Positions 30,045-41,335 of a stretch of DNA of 64,000 nucleotides are shown here, piece by piece. Every line of letters begins with the position of its first letter. Position 1 is the stretch's first letter. Origin of the DNA: Brachycybe producta (Eukaryota > Arthropoda > Diplopoda > Playtdesmida > Andrognathidae); contig JAUPFP010000165.1 of assembly GCA_036925085.1 (NCBI GenBank), positions 1 to 64,000 of the forward strand, given 5' to 3'. The notes below the pieces were generated by a model, which was not told the DNA's origin, did no database searches, and saw nothing but the letters and a program-made list of their open reading frames with translations. The position numbers and the translations under genes are program-made.

Positions 30045-30377
30045 CTAGTGGGGTAACCATCATAAATGACGGGAGCAAAATTCACAGGCAATTGTGCGCA
30101 TGCGCGTCGTTTTTTCCTTTTTTTACTCCTTTCATTTCAATTTCAGTCACCCTCTCCCACTTTTCTCTCTCTCTGCCCCTTCTACACTTTCCAAACTTTT
30201 CCCCTCACCCCCTCCCACTTTTCTCTCTCCCCCTTCTACACTTTCCAAAGGAAGAGTTCAACATATAGTTGACCTTGAGAAAAAAAACGGTTCATTTATC
30301 CAAATTTATATAAATTCCGACGTGCTTCAATGGTTTTGTTACTCCACACACACACACACACACAGACCTGGGATATT
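30045..30377 (+). repeat. Dispersed repeat P, copy P2
   Basis: Begins CTAGTGGGGTAACCATCATA and continues TGACGGGAGCAAAATTC, GCATGCGCGTCGTTTTTTCC, the pyrimidine tract, CATATAGTTGACCTTGAGA and CACACACACAGACCTGG. It gives the best view of the left end. Confidence 0.7.
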
Positions 30378-30576
30378 ATATAATTGTTATGTATATCCTG
30401 GTTTGTCCAAGAGTTTGGGACACACTTGGTGTCTTTGTGTATAAGAACATCTGACCTTTTGTACTGTATATTTATCTTAAATAGTGATGCGATCGTGGAT
30501 TTATTTTAGACATTTCAAACATTTTAATTTAATTTAGAGAATTACACACTCTGTGGGGTTGCTGGTCCCAGATGAC

Positions 30577-30626
30577 GGATAGGGGAATGCTCGCCCGTTT
30601 CATAACTAGCAAGCATTCCCCTATCC
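30577..30626. repeat. Perfect 15-nt stem-loop
   Basis: GGATAGGGGAATGCT and AGCATTCCCCTATCC separated by 20 nt. Confidence 0.8.
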
Positions 30627-31455
30627 TTCTTGCCGGTCCCTAGCCCGAGTGCAAAAGGAAAGGTCGATGTCACATTGGCAGCCAGTCGTAAAGATTCGCC
30701 AAAATTGTTGATGGAAACGACAATATACATTCTGTATAATTTTAATACATTTGTAAAGTTGCCGGTTGCCTTGTGTATAACAGGACTAGCTGAACCATGC
30801 ACTGAGCTTAGTCGACCCACTCTTCTAACTGGATCACTAGACCTACTGGACCACTGTGCTAACTGGAACACTATAGACTAAGTGAACCATTAGGAAGACC
30901 ACATGTGGCGAGACTCAGTGACAAAGACTGAGTAGTGGTGCCACAGAGTGGTCTATGTGAATCAAGCCAAAAAGCCGAAAATAAAATTGTTTTCTGGGCC
31001 GTATTTTGGCCACCCTTACCATACAAAGACCATTAAGACAACAAAAGAAGAAGAAAAAAAAGAAAAGTAAATTTTAAATACGTTTGGGATTCATTTTCAA
31101 ACCCCATTTGTTCTCTTTCTTACTTTCTATTTGCTTCTTTTTTTTTCTTCATAACTCTCAGAAAGAAAGAAAAATCTCGAGAATTTTTTTTCGACCCCAA
31201 AGATATTCCCCTCCCTTTCATTTCATTCACCAGTTTTTATTTCCTTGTAAGAATCTCAAAATAATGGACTTGGAAAATGAAGAAGCAACAGTTTATGAGG
31301 AGCCCATTCATATTATTTAATATTGTAATAAATAACAACTCATAACAAATGAAATTCTATTTCCTTAGGCCCAAATTCAAAGAAGGAACACCTTGAGTTT
31401 AAACTTGAACTCTCTGAGCAAGATTCAGATATAGAAAAATTATGTTCAAGGATGC
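30627..31455. other. Unassigned; includes a degenerate CACTGG minisatellite patch
   Basis: ACTGGATCACTAGACC and CTGGACCACTGTGC at 30785-30900 resemble the array around D3. The rest is AT-rich with pyrimidine runs. No gene seen. Confidence 0.45.
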
Positions 31456-31458
31456 TTA

Positions 31459-32046
31459 AGAGGCTACACCACAAAATTACTTCGAAAAATCTCCGCAAAG
31501 AGCGCTAGCATCGTTTCTCTATTGAGCCCATAGACCCAATGGTTAAAGAAAATACGTTAATTTTTAAAATACACAGTCGCGGCGGCAATATGTTTCTTTT
31601 TCATATTTTAAGTTGTCCAATTCTGATGGTTCAAATTGCAATGTGCACTTTAAATATATGTTTATCTAATGATAGAACGTCAAAAAATTGGAAAGTGTGC
31701 TTCTATTTTTAAAAAAATATTTCAAAATCAGGTATTTCTAACTCTTCTGTTAAAACTCGTAAGAAGAAAAAAAAAAAACATCCATTAAAATGTTGATAAA
31801 AAAAATACCTAAAAATAATTTAAAAAAACCAGAAAAAAATCAGCACGTGCGCCAATGTGTTGGTTTCACTGTGGTTTACTTTATGGATTTTTTTCTGTTT
31901 TTTTTAATAATTCTTAGGTATATTTATGAACATTTTATTGGTTGCGTTTTTCTTATTAAATGGAGTTTAACATAATAGGAGTTAAAAATTCGAGATTTTG
32001 AAGTATTTTTTTAAATAGAAGCACACTTTCCAATTTCTTGACAATC
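31459..32046. mobile_element. Family D element, copy D4, right end missing
   Basis: TTAAGAGGCTACACCACAAA left end, GCGCTAGCATCGTTTCTC, AAAACATCCATTAAAATGTT, CAGCACGTGCGCCAATGTGT and the inverted half as far as AGCACACTTTCCAATTTC; it then stops. Confidence 0.75.
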
Positions 32047-32132
32047 AATCGCTGCATGATCACAAATTATAGCGAGCATTACATGTAATGTTACATTACT
32101 GGCTCGGTTCGACTAGCTGATCTGCACCTTAA

Positions 32133-32593
32133 AGTTGATGCTACACGAACCCACAGTCAAGGGAACAATACTATTTGTAGCAACAGTAGTTTTCCATTTG
32201 TTGCTAGCAACACCTACGATACATGTAGCAACTTTCATAAAACTTACTACTTCAAATCTTAACCCATTCTTGAAAGCAACAACCAGTGAAACGAAAAGGT
32301 TGTGAGACAAAGATGGTCTCCTCCTTCGTGCGTAGAAAAGCTGCTGCTTTAATTATAATGGCTATTAAATTCTCATGTGATTATAAAAAAAAAAACGTTT
32401 TTATTGGCTGTTGGTTGAAATGGTTGCTTGAAATTAGAACCAAGTTTATTTGAAAATTCTGTGGCTTTCAATTTGTGAGCAACAGTTTGATTTGTTGCTG
32501 GTATGACAGACGTTTCAACTTTCATAAAACAACAGAGCAACACGCCTATGTTGGTCTTAGGTTGCTGAAATTGTTGCTATGCATAGCATCGGC
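32133..32593. mobile_element. TTAA-flanked inverted-repeat element
   Basis: TTAA at 32129-32132 and 32594-32597. AGTTGATGCTACACG left, ATGCATAGCATCGGCT right. Repeated TTGTTGCT / AGCAACA words in the subterminal regions. Non-coding, 461 bp. Confidence 0.55.
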
Positions 32594-32769
32594 TTAAGGT
32601 GTTTTGTTTATGTATTTACATGCTGTACACCATGTATCAGTCTTGAGGGGGTATATTGGGTTCTCAAGAATTAGCCCACCAGCCAATTGGACTTATAGGC
32701 CCAATTTCAAGAAGGAAACTTGGCACTTCAACTTTTAACTTGTTCAGAGGCTTCATTTGAACTTCTTTA

Positions 32770-33075
32770 TACCTAGTACATACATAATAATTTAAATGCA
32801 TTAAAATATTAATAAGTGTGTTCTACAGAGCCCCATGAAGGACAACGAACAATATGTCGAATTCAATTTATTCAGTTAATAATCTGAAAATATTGAGTCA
32901 ATACTTAAATATAACTAATTAAACTATTGACAAAATATTGATTTAGTATTTCAATTTAAAATATTAATAATAAAGTTAATTTTTATTTGGTTTATGTCCT
33001 TGACTGGATTCCGTATAATTCACCTAAACACATTTAATTTGAATTCATTTAACACACTCGCGTGTGTACATGGTA
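32770..33075 (-). mobile_element. Family E3 MITE, copy E3e
   Basis: TACCTAGTACATAC to GTGTGTACATGGTA, TTA both sides (32767-32769, 33076-33078). The right TSD overlaps the first bases of the adjoining SINE. Confidence 0.85.
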
Positions 33076-33076
33076 T

Positions 33077-33276
33077 TACTCGCTTTTATTTAACTTCATA
33101 ATTTGTTTGTTTGTCCACCACCTTCTGAAATACTTGAAAAGAATTCCCACTGCAAGGAATTGAACCCAGGACCAACATTACCAATGGGGCTGAGAGGCTA
33201 ACCACTACACCAACAAGACAAGAGGGGATAAGATTTTTTGTTTTTACTTTTTAGACCGTTTTTATAAAAGCGAGTA
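33077..33276 (-). mobile_element. tRNA-derived SINE bounded by 13-bp inverted repeats, copy S1
   Basis: On the minus strand a pol III A box (TGGTGTAGTGG, plus-strand 33202-33212) and B box (GGTTCAATTCC, about 33155-33166) stand in tRNA-like spacing. The 3' body runs to AATTATGAAGTTAAATAAAA. The unit starts TACTCGCTTTTAT and ends ATAAAAGCGAGTA, exact complements, which is unusual for a SINE. S2 at 51.4 kb has the same structure. Confidence 0.7.
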
Positions 33277-33279
33277 TCA

Positions 33280-33890
33280 CAAAAAACATGTTTTTTGTTT
33301 CATTTTCTTGTTTATAAATTTGAACCATATTTGATCAAGTGGGCCAAATGTTGAGAACCGCATGTTAAAAATACTCCTTGGAAGCTCCTGAACTTTTCCT
33401 ATTTATTGCTCATCATTTCAATGACACAGAATATGAAATGTGATTTTAATTATTAATCTACTGCAAGTTTGTTTTTCTTTTTTCTCTGTCTTTTGAGTCG
33501 TCTTTAAAGATACGATCTATGAATTTAATCCTGTGTTTGTATTTGTCTTTATGCAAATATTTAGAGACAAACACAAATGAAGATTTCGTATTCAAAAAGT
33601 CTCGAGATTGTAGCATAGCGATTAAACTTTTAAGTATAATATTTTTTTAATTCACAAAGATCATGAGAAAACTTTAAGAAATAATAAAAAAAAAGGTCCG
33701 TCTTCATAAATAATAATAAACGCCCTCTAGTGGTTGACATTAGAACTCAAAATGCTGTATCCAGTCTCAAATGATGAAGAGAGCTGGAGGTGGAGGGTAG
33801 CTATTAGCGGATTATTGTAAAATAATAAGAGTACAGTATGTGTATATTAATATCCTCCACCCACAATATACTAAACAAATGGCCACAAGG
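33280..33890. other. AT-rich DNA, no gene seen
   Basis: Includes AATAATAAACGCCCTCTAGTGG near 33711 (in parts) and the lone hAT-like word GTTGAGAACCGC near 33352. Confidence 0.35.
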
Positions 33891-34021
33891 TAGTCACCAA
33901 ACAACATTATTTTAAATTTAAAAAAACGAAAGTCTACCCCTCTAACAAGTTGCCACCTCCCATTTCCTTAATTCCGTAATCAAATACATGTATTCCCTAT
34001 TCATATTCAACTCAATATAAC

Positions 34022-34494
34022 CTTAGACTATTACTTTACTGGACTGGCAACTCCCTATCTTCTACATGTTAAAGCGTTAAATGCATGTTCATAGGCAAAG
34101 TGACGCCAGCTCCGTCTGGTGGCATTATTTTTAAAGAAAATCGCGAGTGAAAGTCTGTTTTTTTTTGTGTGGTTCGACATTGATTGATGTGACGTCAGAG
34201 TACATAACCAACCAATTAGAAGTTGCGTTCGTCATGAAAAGGGCGGAGCCAACTTCTGTTCATCCCTCCCGATTTCTAATTGCCTGTGTAGTTCTTAATC
34301 GGCCATACTTTTTATACTAATATATAAAAAATACACCCTACATAGCTACAAAATGAACTCGTCCAAAACTTGACTTTTACTATTCAAGTTCATATATCAT
34401 AGTCCCGCTAGAGGCGCCACTTGGAAAATGACAATTGATAACTGTCAAACACGATATTTCGGGAGTTGCCAGTCAAGTAAAGTAATAGTCTAAG
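34022..34494. mobile_element. Element M, 34-bp TIRs, inserted in L2
   Basis: CTTAGACTATTACTTTACTG left and CAAGTAAAGTAATAGTCTAAG right (34-bp TIR with one mismatch, ending GGCAACTCCC). ATATAAC at 34015-34021 and 34495-34501 is a 7-bp TSD (up to 9 bp if the ends are trimmed). Contains a truncated family A copy. Class uncertain. Confidence 0.75.
34165..34287. mobile_element. Family A MITE, truncated copy A9 in M
   Basis: Starts mid-element (TGTGTGGTTCGACATTG) and runs through TGTGACGTCAGAG and GGGCGGAGCC to CTAATTGCCTGT. Left third missing. Confidence 0.85.
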
Positions 34495-34738
34495 ATATAA
34501 CCTTCCTATCAGCTCGAGTCACGTGGGCATGTGGGATAAGTCAATCATCAAAGCCATTGTACTTTGAAATGAATTGGGAATATTTGTATTTGAATAGGGA
34601 ATTAAAAGTAATGTGAGGTGACAACATCAGCATCTAAGTAGATAGGTAGACGTTTGGGTTTTTAATTGCCAATGTCTGTTGTTTGGTGGCGCATCTATCT
34701 GATAAAAGTCCATTTACGAATAGTCAATTGATTTTTAG

Positions 34739-35113
34739 TAGGAATCGGGCATTCGAATACTCGAATCCTGCAAATCTTGAAAAATATTCAAGATTCGAAA
34801 ACTGGAATCTTGGCGCTTTTTCCGTCTTTGGAATCTTTCAAATCCTAACCTTAACTCCATTGACGTCCATTAGAAGCAGGTAACTAACAAAAAACCCGAC
34901 GACTGTTGCAGTTTCAGTGGTACCCGGATCACCAATATCACCTTATGGCCTGAACCTGAGTGCCACCCTGTGCTTTTTATTATTAATAATTTAATATTTA
35001 TTATTATTTTATTTATTTGTATCTTCTTAATGAATAATATAGGAGACTTATATGAAGGATTCGAGAACCTTTTAAGATTCGGATTCGAGAAAATTTAGGA
35101 TTCGTCGCACCTT
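34739..35113 (+). mobile_element. Family C hAT-like MITE, copy C5 in L2
   Basis: TAGGAATCGGGCATTCG to AGGATTCGTCGCACCT. Carries TTGACGTCCATTAGAAGC and the TAATTTAATATTTATTAT core. TSD blurred. Confidence 0.8.
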
Positions 35114-35214
35114 TTTAATTATGTTAGTAATTTATTTTAAATTTTAAAAATCATTTTGGCAATCGTTAAGTAAGTCTTGACAATATTTTGACAAGAAATT
35201 GCTGGTGGTGCTGG

Positions 35215-35800
35215 TTTTCAATTCAATTCAATGAAGTACACCTGCAATCAGCTCGAGAGCCATGCGGCAGAAGTGAGGGAACAATTCCCTATCACAAATG
35301 GTTGTAACTGAGACGAGGCGCAGACATCATCGTCAAATTGTAATCGTCCTAAAACAGAACTTTGTGCTGGAAGAGTATTCCATAGTCTAAATTACATTTG
35401 GAAAGAAAGACCACAAATATGGCATCAGTTCTAGTTCCGATTTCTCTAATAGCCTTTGGATGGCCATTTGCAGATATACGGGGGTTTCTAATAAGAATTC
35501 CACTTAACAATGATCTGTTGGCCTGGAACTAGCAAACGTTCAAGAAGGCTTTGTTCAGCTCTACGGTTTGCTAGTGATTCCCACTAAAGTTCATCTAGCA
35601 ATGAGGGTCACACTGTCAAGAGTACATGTATTTTACCTTTAACGAATCTTGCAGCCCTGCACTGTACCTTTTCTATATCATATGTTAGGTTAGCTCGATA
35701 AGGATTCCAAATTGGAGAGCAATATTCTAATAGAGTTCTGTGACAAGAGTAAAATAACAGACTTCTTTTACATTTTCTTTACAATTTTTCAAAGTCTGCT
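35215..35800 (-). pseudogene. LINE reverse transcriptase C-terminal fragment with 3' tail
   Basis: On the minus strand: LLEYCSPIWNPYRANLTYD, then IEKVQCRAARFVKGKIHVLL, then WESLANRRAEQSLLERLL with interspersed stops, and WNTLPAQSSVL near the 3' end. This is the standard LINE C-terminus (LEYCSPIW..., EKVQRRAARF..., LxxRR). It ends in (TTGAA)n at about 35215-35235. Dead, 5'-truncated CR1/jockey-like copy. Confidence 0.8.
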
Positions 35801-36570
35801 GTACGAACCGGCAAAATCCACGAAGGCCAAATCCATAAGGACTTTGTGGCCACTCTGTATATAGTAGAACATTATACACAGATTATAGAAATCCCATTTG
35901 GTGACTTATTTTTTTTTTTGTAAATATACTTAATACACAAAATTAAAATGAAGATACCATGAATCAGCATCTTGAACCTGATTTTGTTTTTGGTATTTTT
36001 AACAAATATCGATGATGTCATCAAAACATAAAACTTGTATAATGTAAAGTTGTATATTAAAAAAAAAGACTGAAAGATGATGAAAGAAAAAAAAAGTTAA
36101 AAGCACAACAAAGATTATTAAAAACGTGTGGAAGAAAAGAAGTCGCCTTATAAGCATATAAAAACGATTAAGGATTTCGTCAAGGAACCACAGGGATAGG
36201 GAAGGCAAAAAAGGCCCCCTTAATTCAATAAAATACTTGTACAGATTACAAAAACTATCATGCCAAAAAAAAAACCCATTTTGTAATTGCTCTCAAAACT
36301 TTTCTTCTTTTTGTTTCACGAGTTCTTTTTTACTGAGCATATTATGTCATCATTTTTATAGATTTCAGACTATATTTTGCATTCAAAAATGAAATACATA
36401 GATTACTATTGGATTTTCTATGCTTCACTTCTGGGCCCCCCCCTTCCTGTTTCACAAAAATAACAAAAAGATGGGAGATGTTTATATTCTTAATGAAAAT
36501 TAATTCAAACCTAATGCTAAACTCATAACCTGTCAAATTAAATATGTAGATAAACATGTATTATAAATAC
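35801..36570. other. AT-rich DNA, no gene seen
   Basis: Low-complexity A/T with no structure I can name. Confidence 0.4.
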
Positions 36571-37004
36571 TAGAGATGGGACAATTCGAATTCTCGAATC
36601 CCGCCAATCTTGAAAAATATTCGAGATTCGAAAACTCGAATCTTCACGCTTTTTCGTCTTTTTCGACTCCTAACGTTAAAAAACTAGTTAAAAACTTTGG
36701 TAAAACTAGTTTGAACTCCATTGACGTCCAATAGAAGCGTTCACTAACAAACAAAACCGGCGATTGTTGCAATTTTGGTGGTTATCCGGATCACCTTATT
36801 AATGGATCACCTTATGGCAGTGACCCTGAGTGTCACACTGTGTTTTATTATTAATAATTTAATATTTAATATTATTTCATTTATTTGTATCTTCTTAATG
36901 AATAATATAGGATTCTTATATTTGAAGGATTTGTGAGATTCGAGGGATTCGAGAACCTTTTAGGATTAGGATTCGATAAAATTTAGGATTCGTCCAACCT
37001 CTTA
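36571..37004 (+). mobile_element. Family C hAT-like MITE, copy C6
   Basis: TAGAGATGGGACAATTCG to GATTCGTCCAACCTCTTA. Full interior. TSD not clear. Confidence 0.8.
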
Positions 37005-37111
37005 ATATTTTCATTACAATTTTCAAAGTTTGTGTTGTCTTGTTTGGGTTTTATCGATCGTTTTAATTAAATAATTTACTTTCAAGTACGTCACATCATC
37101 TAACTCTTAAG

Positions 37112-37330
37112 CCTCGTTTTCATGATAATAGTTTTCACGATAGTTGCTGTCATGAGAGCAACTATCGCCAGAACTATCATCGTGCAGAAGACGTGATAGT
37201 CACTCTCGCACTGTTGCGATAGCACTATCACAACTATCTAGTTTCACGAGATAGTTGGATAGTACCATTGTAACAGTGATAGTAACTATCATGATTACTA
37301 TACTATCACCACAGTGTATACAAAACTGTC
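37112..37330. mobile_element. One end of an element rich in ACTATC/GATAGT words
   Basis: CTTAAGCCTCGTTTTCATGA at the edge, then AGTTGCTGTCATGAGAGCAA, ACTATCGCCAGAACTATCA and CAACTATCTAGTTTCACGAG. A related end (GTGAAAACCAGGCTTTAG) is at about 47417-47434. The right end is not found. Confidence 0.45.
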
Positions 37331-37521
37331 GCAATGGTAATTAGTTGTTCTGTGACCACTTGTAGGGAAATAATCACTTTGTTGGGAAATTTTGCATCTG
37401 AATGGAGAAAGGCAACACTGTTTGTTGACTCAAACCAAGGAGGTTAGAGTAAGGGGAGACAAGATCACGTGCCTTTAGTGAAGCCAAAAATTTGGGTGGG
37501 AGGAACTACTATCTACATCTA

Positions 37522-37727
37522 ACAGGCATTTAGAAATCGGGACGAACACAAGTTGGCTCCGCCCTTTTTATGACGAACGCAACTTCTAATTGGTTGGTTA
37601 TGTAGTCTGACGTCACATACTCCGCCCTTTTCAACGTCGAACCACACAACAAACCAATTAGAAGTTGCCGGTCATCATAAAAAGGGCGAAGCCAACTTGT
37701 GTTCGTCCCCGATTTCTAAATGCCTGT
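37522..37727. mobile_element. Family A MITE, copy A10
   Basis: ACAGGCATTTAGAAATCGGG to ATTTCTAAATGCCTGT. CTACATCTA and CTACGTCTA flank it, a 9-bp TSD with one mismatch. Core inverted relative to A1. Confidence 0.9.
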
Positions 37728-38693
37728 CTACGTCTATATGCTAGTCGTTTTCATATGAATCAAATACGATTTTGCGTTTGACATTTGTATTTAAATGTCT
37801 CAGCCAATAAAATCGGCTTCGGCGTGGCGCAGTTAAAAATTAATCGGCCGCGGTGCAACTGCACAGCGACGGCTCCCACCTCTATTACCAAGCACGTAAA
37901 ACTGCAGCAAAAATAAAGCTTACAAAATTTAGTTGTTGTGGTCACTCATTGGTCAACATTAGGTCATTCCTTGCATTGAAACACCATTGTTCAAGTTCAG
38001 TGAATGATATAATTAAAGGTTCGAATGATCAATGGATTTTGATTATTGGGTTGAAATATATAATATATAGTGTGTGCCGTTAGGTGGCGCTTCAATTATG
38101 AATATTGATTATATCAAATATGGGCCTATATGTGTATATAGGAGTACAATAGGGAGATAAAGGGGGAAGAAAGAAAGGAAGAAGTCCTATTTGAGTGAGT
38201 GAGTGAGTGAGAGAGAGAGAGTATAGCGCGCATAGAAATGCACAAAGAAACATGAATCATGCTCTCGTTAATTGAACTAATTGCAGCACCAACACAAAAT
38301 CACATTTATTTTCGCTCGTAATTATATCAGCATTTTTAATTGCGAACTCTTTTTTTCTCTTTCAATCTATCTCTATCTATTATATCTCCACCCCATTTTA
38401 ATACAGTTTCCTCAACTTTCCTCCTCCTTCACCCTTTTCTTATGAAGTCGTTTCAGTTGACATTCAAAAAAACGTATCTCATTCTCAACTATTTTTATAT
38501 TTATTTATTAAATCCATATTTATTGACATTCACTCAAGTGAAAAACACACACCCATAATTTATGCGACAAGTAACGTCCATTTCTAAAATAACTGCTTTA
38601 TTTGTTAATAATAAAAAAATATATATTGTTTAGGAATTTTTTAAAAAGTTATAATGTCCGATCCACATGAAGCAGACAAAAGTGCAACCTGAG
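37728..38693. other. AT-rich DNA, no gene seen
   Basis: GAGTGAGTGAGTGAGTGAGA then GAGAGA near 38194-38222. No gene or element supported. Confidence 0.4.
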
Positions 38694-38899
38694 ACAGGCA
38701 ATTAGAAATCGGGACGAACAGTAGTTGGCTCCGCCCATTTTATGACGACCGGCAACTTCTAATTGGTTGGTTATGTAGGCTGACGTCATATGCTCCGACC
38801 TTTTCAACGTCGAACCAAACAACAAACCAATTAGAAGTCGCCGGTCGTCATAAAAAGGGCGGAGCCAACTTCTGTTCGTCCCGATTTCTAATTACCTGT
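38694..38899. mobile_element. Family A MITE, copy A11
   Basis: ACAGGCAATTAGAAATCGGG to GATTTCTAATTACCTGT. Flanks CAACCTGAG and CAACATGAA agree at 7 of 9. The CRE is TGACGTCA followed by TATGCTCCGACC (mutated GC box). Confidence 0.85.
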
Positions 38900-38948
38900 C
38901 AACATGAATTCGAGACAAAAACACAACAAAAACGTCAGAAGACGGCAA

Positions 38949-39183
38949 CGTGTAGAACCGAACCTTATTTACTCGGTTCGGAACCGGTTTAATCGGTTCG
39001 CGATTTTTCGGTTTAACCCGTTCTGATCAGTTCGTCGAACCGATGCACAATATGCATTAGCAGAAAATTTTGCACAACAAATTATGCGCAGATTTGTGCA
39101 GCACATCAGTCTTAATGTGCTGCGCAAATCTGCTAATGCGTTTGAACCGGTTCGTCAAGATCGACGAACTGATCAGCGTTTCA
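38949..39183. repeat. GGTTCG foldback repeat, copy R1
   Basis: CGGTTCGGAACCGG, TCAGTTCGTCGAACCGATG, then a stem GCAGCACATCAGTCTTAATG with TGTGCTGC, then GAACCGGTTCGTCAAGATCG and CGAACTGATCAGC. The same parts occur at 53.65-54.25 kb. Confidence 0.65.
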
Positions 39184-39583
39184 GAAAGAGAGAGTACAGA
39201 TGCTTAAAATAGAATACCAGAATTGTTTAAATTGACTTTGTTCTTCTTGGCATTGTGTGTGCACAATGCAATTAAGGAATAATTAAGTAATTTACCATAG
39301 ATTTTCTTTTTTACAAATTTACTAGTGATTTTGTAAAATGACTGACTTTCCACTTTGACTGCAACATGTATATTATGTATACAGCATTACATAAGTTTGA
39401 CTCACACTACAGATGATGAAAAGTGTCCTTGTAATATTAATATGATGCATTTCTAATAATAATGTGCATATTATAATAATAATAATAACGACAACATGAA
39501 TAATGATAATTGTCAGTTAAGAGGTCAGGTGACATAATCAAGATGGACGGCTTTTTTCTAAGAGAGGGAGAGAGAAAGACTTT

Positions 39584-39616
<33 letters not shown>

Positions 39617-39886
39617 AGAGACAAGAGATTGAGAGAAAAGTAACTTACCTTTCTCTCTCTCCCTCTCTCTCTCTTCATCTTTCTCTCATTCCATCTCTCT
39701 CTCTCTCTATATCCATCTATTTCTTTCTCTCTCTCTCTTTCCATCGCTCTCTCTCTCTCTCTCATCTTGTACCAAAAGTGAACAAGAAAAAACTTTGTTT
39801 TTGAGGAAGATTAATTTGCATAACATTAGACTAAGATAGCGAAGAATATTCATGTCTTAATAACTTTTAATATTTAAGAATCTTTC

Positions 39887-39943
<57 letters not shown>

Positions 39944-40020
39944 CTTCCAATCTTTTTCATTTGTAATTTTGTACACACATTAACAAGTGGCACTGGTAAA
40001 ACGCGTCCTGTTTGAATCTA
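39184..40020. other. AT-rich DNA with GA/CT microsatellites
   Basis: (GA)n at about 39585-39614, interrupted CT tracts 39650-39765 and a long pure (CT)n at 39894-39941. The Arg/Glu-rich reverse ORF is a microsatellite artefact. Confidence 0.7.
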
Positions 40021-40129
40021 AAATAGATAGTAGAAACTATGGGTGCAATCAGAAACTAAATATACTATTTTTTGTTGTTGTTGTAAAGAGTCCAGGCGGG
40101 TTATTTGTTCCCTATCCTTAACACTGGCT

Positions 40130-40475
40130 ATTTTTCTCGCAAGTTTTCCTTCAAGAAATAAGCAAAATATTGTTGTGCATCTTGCACCGTTTCTTGCAAA
40201 TTGACTGCAAACCTGCAAAACTTGCAAATTACTGTAAAACGACAATCACAATTGGCAATATTTAAAAAAGCAAGATGTCCTTGAATTAATTGCAGTTACC
40301 AATGGTGATTGATAATGGTGATTGCAAGCAAGACTTAATGTGGTTTCTTGCAGACTGTTTTACAGAAAACGCTGATCTTCGTTTTGGTTCGCAAGAAACT
40401 GTGCAAGATTTCACAGCAATATTTGACTTATTTCTTACACGGAATCTTGCGATAAAAATTACCAAACTGATCACC
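40130..40475. repeat. Large imperfect inverted repeat with ~130-bp arms
   Basis: CAAGAAATAAGCAAAATATT, TGCATCTTGCACCGTTTCTTG and GTAAAACGACAATCAC on the left are mirrored by CTGTGCAAGATTTCACAG, TGACTTATTTCTTACACGG and TGGTGATTGCAAGC on the right. Opposite short ORFs result from the symmetry. It abuts D5. Confidence 0.65.
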
Positions 40476-40480
40476 GCTTA

Positions 40481-41213
40481 AGAGGCTACAACGCAAAATT
40501 ACTTTGAGCGCTAGCATCGTTTTTTTTTTATTCAGCCCAATAGACCCGATGTTAAAGAAAAACGTTAATTTTTAAAATACCCAGTCACGGTGGCAATATG
40601 TTTATTTTTCATATTTAAAGTTGTCTAATTTTGATGGTTCAAAGTGCAATGTGCACTTTAAATATGTGTTTATCTAGTGATAGAATGACAAAAAACGAGA
40701 AAGTGTTTTTCTATTTTTAAAAAGTATTTCAAAATCGCGAATTTGAAAGAAAAAACATCCATTAAAATATTGGTAAAAAAATACCTAAAAATAATTTTAA
40801 AAAACCAGGAAAAAATCAGCACGTGCGCCAATGTGTTGGCTTCACTGTGGTTTAATTATGTTTTTTTAAAATTATTTTTAGGTATTTTTACGAGCGCGTA
40901 CTCAATAGAGTTTAACATAAGAGTTAAAAATTCGCGATTTCTAAATAGTTTTTAAAAATACAACCACACTTACCACTTTTTTGTCATTCTATCACTCGAT
41001 CAGCATATATTTGAAGTGCACATTGCACTTTGAAAAATTAAAATTGGACAACTTTAAATATGAAAAATAAACATATTGCCGCGACTGTGTATTTTAAAAA
41101 TTAACTTAAAAACTAACTTTTTTAACATTGGGTCTATGGGCTCAATAGAAAAACGATGCTAGCACTCTTTGCGGAGATTTTTCAAAATAATCTTGCGATG
41201 TATAGCCTCTTAA
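40481..41213. mobile_element. Family D element, copy D5, complete
   Basis: TTAAGAGGCTACAACGCAAA left and TGTATAGCCTCTTAA right, so TTAA lies at both edges. Long arms with GCGCTAGCATCG and CATAGACCCAATG/GATGTT. Centre CAGCACGTGCGCCAATGTGT. TTAA TSD would fit Kolobok or piggyBac non-autonomous elements. Confidence 0.75.
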
Positions 41214-41214
41214 G

Positions 41215-41335
41215 CAGACACCATTTTAAAAAAAATTGTCTAAAAGTTTATTTTGAAAGATGAATCAAAATGAAAATACCCTTAAGGGCTTGATCTGCCC
41301 TTCTAGTTTCTAAAACAGTTTTCTAGTTTCTCTTC
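41215..41335. repeat. Half copy of foldback repeat Y
   Basis: TTTATTTTGAAAGATGAATC, TGAAAATACCCTTAAGGGC and CCCTTCTAGTTTCTAAA correspond to the right half of 54929-55137; another half lies near 62450-62515. Confidence 0.5.

Larger units (their letters stand above)
33895..35210. mobile_element. Element L, copy L2, split by M and C5
   Basis: Matches L1 in three blocks: 33895-34021 (TTGCCACCTCCCATTTCC), 34495-34738 (GCCAATGTCTGTTGTTTGGT, GGCGCATCTATCTGATAAA) and 35114-35210 (GTCTTGACAATATTTTGACA). The left TIR is not seen. Confidence 0.65.

Noticed and set aside
33150..33222. Functional tRNA gene on the minus strand
   Set aside because: tRNA-like head of a repeated element also found at 3.9 and 51.4 kb; mismatched stems.
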